A stretch of DNA of 64,000 bases from Shouchella tritolerans (GTDB lineage Bacteria; Bacillota; Bacilli; Bacillales; Bacillaceae_D): NCBI RefSeq assembly GCF_025770735.1, contig NZ_JAODPB010000002.1:372001-436000 (forward strand). The letters are read 5' to 3'. Positions 61,211 to 64,000 of this stretch are shown piece by piece. The stretch's first letter is position 1, and every line of letters starts with the position of its first letter. The translations under genes were made by a program, and so were the position numbers. The notes under the pieces were generated by a model. The model saw only the letters and a program-made list of their open reading frames with translations. It did no database searches and was not told the DNA's origin.

Positions 61211-62194
61211 ATGCCATTTAAAATTGGTTATCGCACGTTAAAGACTGCCGTTGGTGTCGTGATTGCTTTAAGCATGGCTGAAGCATTGAAATTAAACTAT
61301 GCCAGTTCTGCAGCAATCATTACGATTTTATGTATTTCGGTTACAAGGAAAAACTCACTATTGGTTTCTTGGGCTCGTTTTGTTGCCTGTATGATTGGCA
61401 TTGTAATCAGTGCGATCATGTTTGAAACATTGGGCTACAAACCGATCATTGTCGGCCTGTTTGTTTTATTGTTCATCCCGATTGTCCTCGTTGCAAAATC
61501 GGCGCAAGGGATAGTCACCAGCTCTGTTATTGTCATGCATCTTTACACGCAAAAGCAGGCGACATTCGCGTTTTTCTTGAATGAACTTCAGCTGATAGTG
61601 ATTGGTATTGGCACAGCGCTGCTTATGAACTTATACATGCCGTCTAAAGATAATTTGCTTCGCCGCTATCGGACAGAATTTGAGCAAAAACTGGCTGTTA
61701 TTTTGCAGGAATTGGCTGCTTTTATTCGCGAAGGGGCGAGCGATTGGGATGGAAAAGAAATTTCCGAAGCAGACCATTTGTTAAAAGAAAGCAAGACGAT
61801 GGCGCTTCAGGCAATGGAGAACCATTTGCTGCGGGAAGAAGACCATTATTATCACTACTTTGCTATGCGAGAAAAGCAATTGGAAATCATAGAACGGATC
61901 ATGCCGCACTTAGCTAGCCTTGAAGGAGCGGTAACGCAAAGCAAGCCAATTGCCGATTTTTTAAGCGAGTTGAGCGCTGCCGTCAGTCCGACTAATTCTG
62001 TCCCCTATTTTATGCTGCGGCTTGAGGAACTAAAAGCAGCCTTTCGCGCTATGCCCTTGCCGGCTACACGGGAAGAGTTTGAAACAAGGTCATCACTACT
62101 CTATGTGATGAATGAATTTGAACAATATTTACAAGTGAAAGATGCGCTTTGGAACAACAAGCAGGATAAAAAAAGACCATTTCGCAAAGCCTAA
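61211..62194 (+). CDS. yqjA: Aromatic acid exporter family membrane protein (YqjA)
   Basis: A 327-residue protein with about 5-6 N-terminal membrane segments (FUSC/DUF939 part, GYRTLKTAVGVVIALSMAEAL ...) and a soluble helical C-terminal domain (about 150-327). It matches the YqjA family; the exported compound is unknown. The RBS is weak (AAAAAAGGGATC). Its stop overlaps the start region of the next gene (TAATG), giving a yqjA-yqjB-like pair. Confidence 0.88.
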   Translation: MPFKIGYRTLKTAVGVVIALSMAEALKLNYASSAAIITILCISVTRKNSLLVSWARFVACMIGIVISAIMFETLGYKPIIVGLFVLLFIPIVLVAKSAQGIVTSSVIVMHLYTQKQATFAFFLNELQLIVIGIGTALLMNLYMPSKDNLLRRYRTEFEQKLAVILQELAAFIREGASDWDGKEISEADHLLKESKTMALQAMENHLLREEDHYYHYFAMREKQLEIIERIMPHLASLEGAVTQSKPIADFLSELSAAVSPTNSVPYFMLRLEELKAAFRAMPLPATREEFETRSSLLYVMNEFEQYLQVKDALWNNKQDKKRPFRKA

Positions 62195-62226
62195 TGGAAA
62201 GATCCGTAAAAGGAGAGGCGTATTCG

Positions 62227-62751
62227 GTGAAATGGTCTTTTTTGTGCATATTTTTGGTTATGTCGTTACAGCCCCTGCAAATGCCTGGTGACAAGGAATG
62301 GGAGGTGGAAAAAGCGAGCGTCATCGTCAATGTCCGTACAAATACGCTCGCTTTAATTGAAGCCAACCATATTGCAGAAATTCATCCTGTCGCCACCGGG
62401 AAAAAAGGGGATGAAACACCCCTTGGACAGTTTACTGTTTTGGTTAAAGTAGAACAGCCTTATTACCGCAAAAAAAATATTCCCGGCGGGGATGCCCGTA
62501 ATCCATTAGGAAGCAGATGGATCGGTTTCGATGCATTAGGAACGGCAGGCCGGACATATGGGCTACATGGCACCAATCGACCAGGCTCTATCGGGTATAG
62601 CGCATCTGCAGGCTGTATTCGCCTAGCAAATCCGACGATTGAACGGCTTTACCGAAAAATTGACATCGGCAGCAAAATCTTCGTTGTCAACGAACATCGC
62701 TCCTTCCAGGCGATTGCCAAGGAAGCGGGCCTAATAAAGGAGCAAAATTAA
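62227..62751 (+). CDS. L,D-transpeptidase (YkuD domain), secreted
   Basis: A 174-residue enzyme with a signal peptide (WSFLCIFLVMSLQP) and a YkuD catalytic domain. The motif HGTNRPGSIGYSASAGCIRLAN carries catalytic His and Cys. It is expected to make 3-3 peptidoglycan cross-links or to modify cortex. The GTG at 62227 has AAAGGAGAGG 8 bases upstream; the ATG at 62194 overlaps the yqjA stop. It sits in the yqjB slot, but this YkuD domain is not a typical YqjB feature that I can confirm. Confidence 0.88.
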   Translation: MKWSFLCIFLVMSLQPLQMPGDKEWEVEKASVIVNVRTNTLALIEANHIAEIHPVATGKKGDETPLGQFTVLVKVEQPYYRKKNIPGGDARNPLGSRWIGFDALGTAGRTYGLHGTNRPGSIGYSASAGCIRLANPTIERLYRKIDIGSKIFVVNEHRSFQAIAKEAGLIKEQN

Positions 62752-62775
62752 AACAGTGCGCTTCTTGCGCACTGT
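62748..62775 (-). terminator. Terminator of the Prli42-like gene
   Basis: On the minus strand a perfect 9-bp stem with a 5-base loop is followed by TTTTAATTTT. It is also the 3' part of the repeat copy. Confidence 0.75.
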
Positions 62776-62834
62776 ACAGACTGTAGGCAAACGCTCGCAT
62801 ACGTCGTGTTTGCCTCACTCATATGCTCATGAAC
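62753..62834 (-). repeat. Structured 3' element with terminator, copy 2
   Basis: The minus strand reads a hairpin GGCAAAC ... GTTTGCC around a loop with ACGACGTAT. ACAGTCT follows, then a 9-bp terminator (ACAGTGCGC with GCGCACTGT, 62753-62761 with 62767-62775) and TTTT-rich sequence. It matches copy 1 at 16659-16741 over about 65 aligned bases. It lies 3' of a small gene for an envelope-associated protein. Confidence 0.7.
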
Positions 62835-62838
62835 CCCC

Positions 62839-62937
62839 TTAGAAAAAGCCGAGTCCTGCTGCTCCTGTTAAAATCGTGCCAATTACTAAGGTTGCAATCA
62901 TGATATACACAATCAAACGCTGGAATTTACGTGGCAT
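62839..62937 (-). CDS. Prli42-like 32-residue membrane miniprotein
   Basis: A short frame with a basic N-terminus (MPRKFQRL) and one transmembrane segment (VYIMIATLVIGTILTGAAGL). It ends at FF and has the SD GGGGAGGAATGGAG. The pattern is that of Prli42, the stressosome-associated membrane miniprotein of Listeria and Bacillus. In Listeria it tethers the stressosome to the membrane and signals oxidative stress; that role here is inference. The 3' structured element follows it. Confidence 0.7.
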   Translation of the reverse strand: MPRKFQRLIVYIMIATLVIGTILTGAAGLGFF

Positions 62938-63008
62938 CTCCATTCCTCCCCAAATCAACTACTTTTTAGTTTACCCGAAGAAAACACAAGCAATCAAGGG
63001 GTGTTTTT

Positions 63009-63422
63009 ATGGACCGTTTTCAAATTGACCATATTGCTATCGCCGTTCCTTCCCTAAGCACCAGCCTCCCTTTATTTGAACAAGCGCTTCAAGCGACTGC
63101 CAGCCATAAAGAAAGGCTGACACACCATCATATTAATGCTGTTTTTATTAATGGGATTGGAGTGGGGTATGAACTGATTGAACCGCATCCTAGCAACGTA
63201 TCGTTGCAACGCTTTCTAGCAAAACAAAACAATCGACCTGCTTTTCACCATATTGCTTTTTCGGTTGCTGATATAGAGACGGCAATAGGAATGTTGAAAG
63301 AGAAGCACGTCCGTTTAACGAGTGAGTTGCCGCTTATCGGAAGCTTCGGGCGCAAGGTTGCTTTTATTCATCCGAGCAGTACAGGCGGTTTGCTCGTTGA
63401 ACTTTGCGAGGGAAAAACGTGA
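63009..63422 (+). CDS. yqjC: VOC-family methylmalonyl-CoA epimerase-like protein (YqjC)
   Basis: A 137-residue glyoxalase/VOC-fold protein. Metal-ligand positions are in IDHIAIAV (His), FHHIAF (His) and LLVELCEG (Glu), with the GVGYELIEP block in the middle. B. subtilis YqjC and methylmalonyl-CoA epimerases share this pattern; the reaction is likely epimerisation of a 2-methyl acyl-CoA, not proven. It starts 71 bases after the miniprotein on the opposite strand. The SD is AAGGGGTG. Confidence 0.87.
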   Translation: MDRFQIDHIAIAVPSLSTSLPLFEQALQATASHKERLTHHHINAVFINGIGVGYELIEPHPSNVSLQRFLAKQNNRPAFHHIAFSVADIETAIGMLKEKHVRLTSELPLIGSFGRKVAFIHPSSTGGLLVELCEGKT

Positions 63423-63482
63423 AATCAATCAGCAAATCAGCTATAGTAAAAAGGAAATGTAAAGTAGCGATGGAGTGATGAC

Positions 63483-64000
63483 GTGTATTCAAGAGTGGTC
63501 GAAGAGTTTTTGGAACTTGTACAAATCGATTCCGAAACAAAACATGAAGGAAAAATTTCAGGTGTTTTAAAAGAAAAATTTACATCACTAGGCTTAGACG
63601 TAGTCGAAGATGATGCAAAAGAAAGAACGGGCCATGGGGCAGGGAATTTAATTTGTACGTTGCCTGAAACAGGCAGCGGATTTGATCCACTTTATTTCAT
63701 TGCCCATATGGATACAGTTGGCCCAGGTAAAGGGATTCAACCAATTGTAGAAAATGGCTATATTCAAACGGACGGGACAACCATTTTAGGAGCAGACGAT
63801 AAAGCGGGAATTGCGGCCATGCTAGAAGCGGCTCGTGTCCTCCAAGCATCCAAAGAACCACATGGCCAAATTCAGTTTGTCATTACTGTAGGCGAAGAGG
63901 CTGGCTTAGTTGGTGCGAAAGCGTTGGCCAAAGACGCGATTTCCGCTGCTTATGGCTATGCTCTTGATAGCGACGGAGAAGTTGGGGGCATGATTACGGC
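63483..64000 (+). CDS. M20-family peptidase T-like protein YqjE, 5' part
   Basis: The frame is open at the right edge, and at least 172 residues are present. The metal site motif is AHMDTVGPGKG, and TTILGADDKAGIAAMLEA and VGEEAGLVGAKAL carry the bridging Asp and Glu pair. The GTG at 63483 has GGAG seven bases upstream. B. subtilis YqjE and PepT2 are tripeptidase-like metallopeptidases of this type. It follows yqjC by 60 bases without a clear terminator. Confidence 0.92.
   Translation, partial: MYSRVVEEFLELVQIDSETKHEGKISGVLKEKFTSLGLDVVEDDAKERTGHGAGNLICTLPETGSGFDPLYFIAHMDTVGPGKGIQPIVENGYIQTDGTTILGADDKAGIAAMLEAARVLQASKEPHGQIQFVITVGEEAGLVGAKALAKDAISAAYGYALDSDGEVGGMIT

Overview
The window reads as a core chromosomal segment of a spore-forming, low-to-mid GC member of the Bacillaceae. 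Gene content and order follow the Bacillus subtilis glyS-ccpN-yqfL-dnaG-sigA-...-sodA-yqgE-pbpA-...-gluP-yqgQ-glcK stretch and later a yqjA-yqjB-yqjC-yqjE stretch. Differences from B. subtilis (no pst operon beside pbpA, a standalone GerA subunit, an NhaC-type antiporter, an extra pair of orphan kinases) fit an alkaliphilic lineage such as Shouchella/Alkalihalobacillus. That placement is inferred from recalled gene order and protein resemblance; no search was run. No prophage, IS element, CRISPR array or rRNA operon was seen.

Layout. 1-7.3 kb: end of glyS, ccpN and its partner kinase/phosphatase yqfL, yqxD, dnaG, sigA and the membrane cytochrome cccA. 7.4-14.3 kb: tRNA methyltransferase trmK, yqfO, ispH, a CarD-type RNA polymerase-binding protein, yqfQ, the RNA helicase cshB, the AP endonuclease nfo and yqfT. 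14.4-16.7 kb: an orphan sporulation-type histidine kinase and a lytic transglycosylase. 16.8-19.3 kb: zinc ABC transporter genes with zur. 19.4-28.2 kb: yqfW, yqfX, ispG, yqfZ, an MFS exporter, a DUF1002 protein, an NfeD protein, a luciferase-like oxidoreductase and a Na/Pi cotransporter. 28.3-28.8 kb: a five-tRNA cluster. 28.9-34.4 kb: sodA, yqgE, a 6S-like RNA, pbpA and two small membrane proteins. 35-45.8 kb: rpmG, 5-formyl-THF cyclo-ligase, a DUF92 protein, thiF, nhaC, the rhomboid protease gluP, a GerA-like protein, yqgQ and glcK. 45.8-52.7 kb: aspA, then a TPP-riboswitch-controlled thiamine operon thiE-thiS-thiG-thiO-thiD that runs into two uncharacterised genes. 52.7-58.2 kb: yjcF-yjcG-yjcH, XRE regulators, fumC and msrB-msrA. 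58.3-64 kb: a purine permease, a second orphan sporulation-type kinase, yqjA, an L,D-transpeptidase, a Prli42-like miniprotein, yqjC and the start of yqjE.

How the parts fit. The thiamine operon makes the thiazole and phosphorylates HMP, but it lacks thiF (present alone about 10 kb upstream) and thiC. It ends in an unusual in-frame fusion of a DUF1385 membrane domain to a YqgV/MTH1187-type thiamine-binding domain. Two far-apart sporulation-type kinases each carry a sigma-H-like promoter with the same -10 element. ispG and ispH supply two steps of the MEP isoprenoid pathway. sodA and msrA/msrB handle oxidative damage.

The most unusual signals are non-coding. They are: a 6S-like RNA behind a consensus sigma-A promoter; a pair of near-identical structured elements that each end in a terminator, at 16.66 and 62.75 kb; a perfect 28-bp inverted repeat across the stop codon of the fusion gene; an 18-bp perfect palindrome before the purine permease; and short leader ORFs before yqxD and the second kinase.
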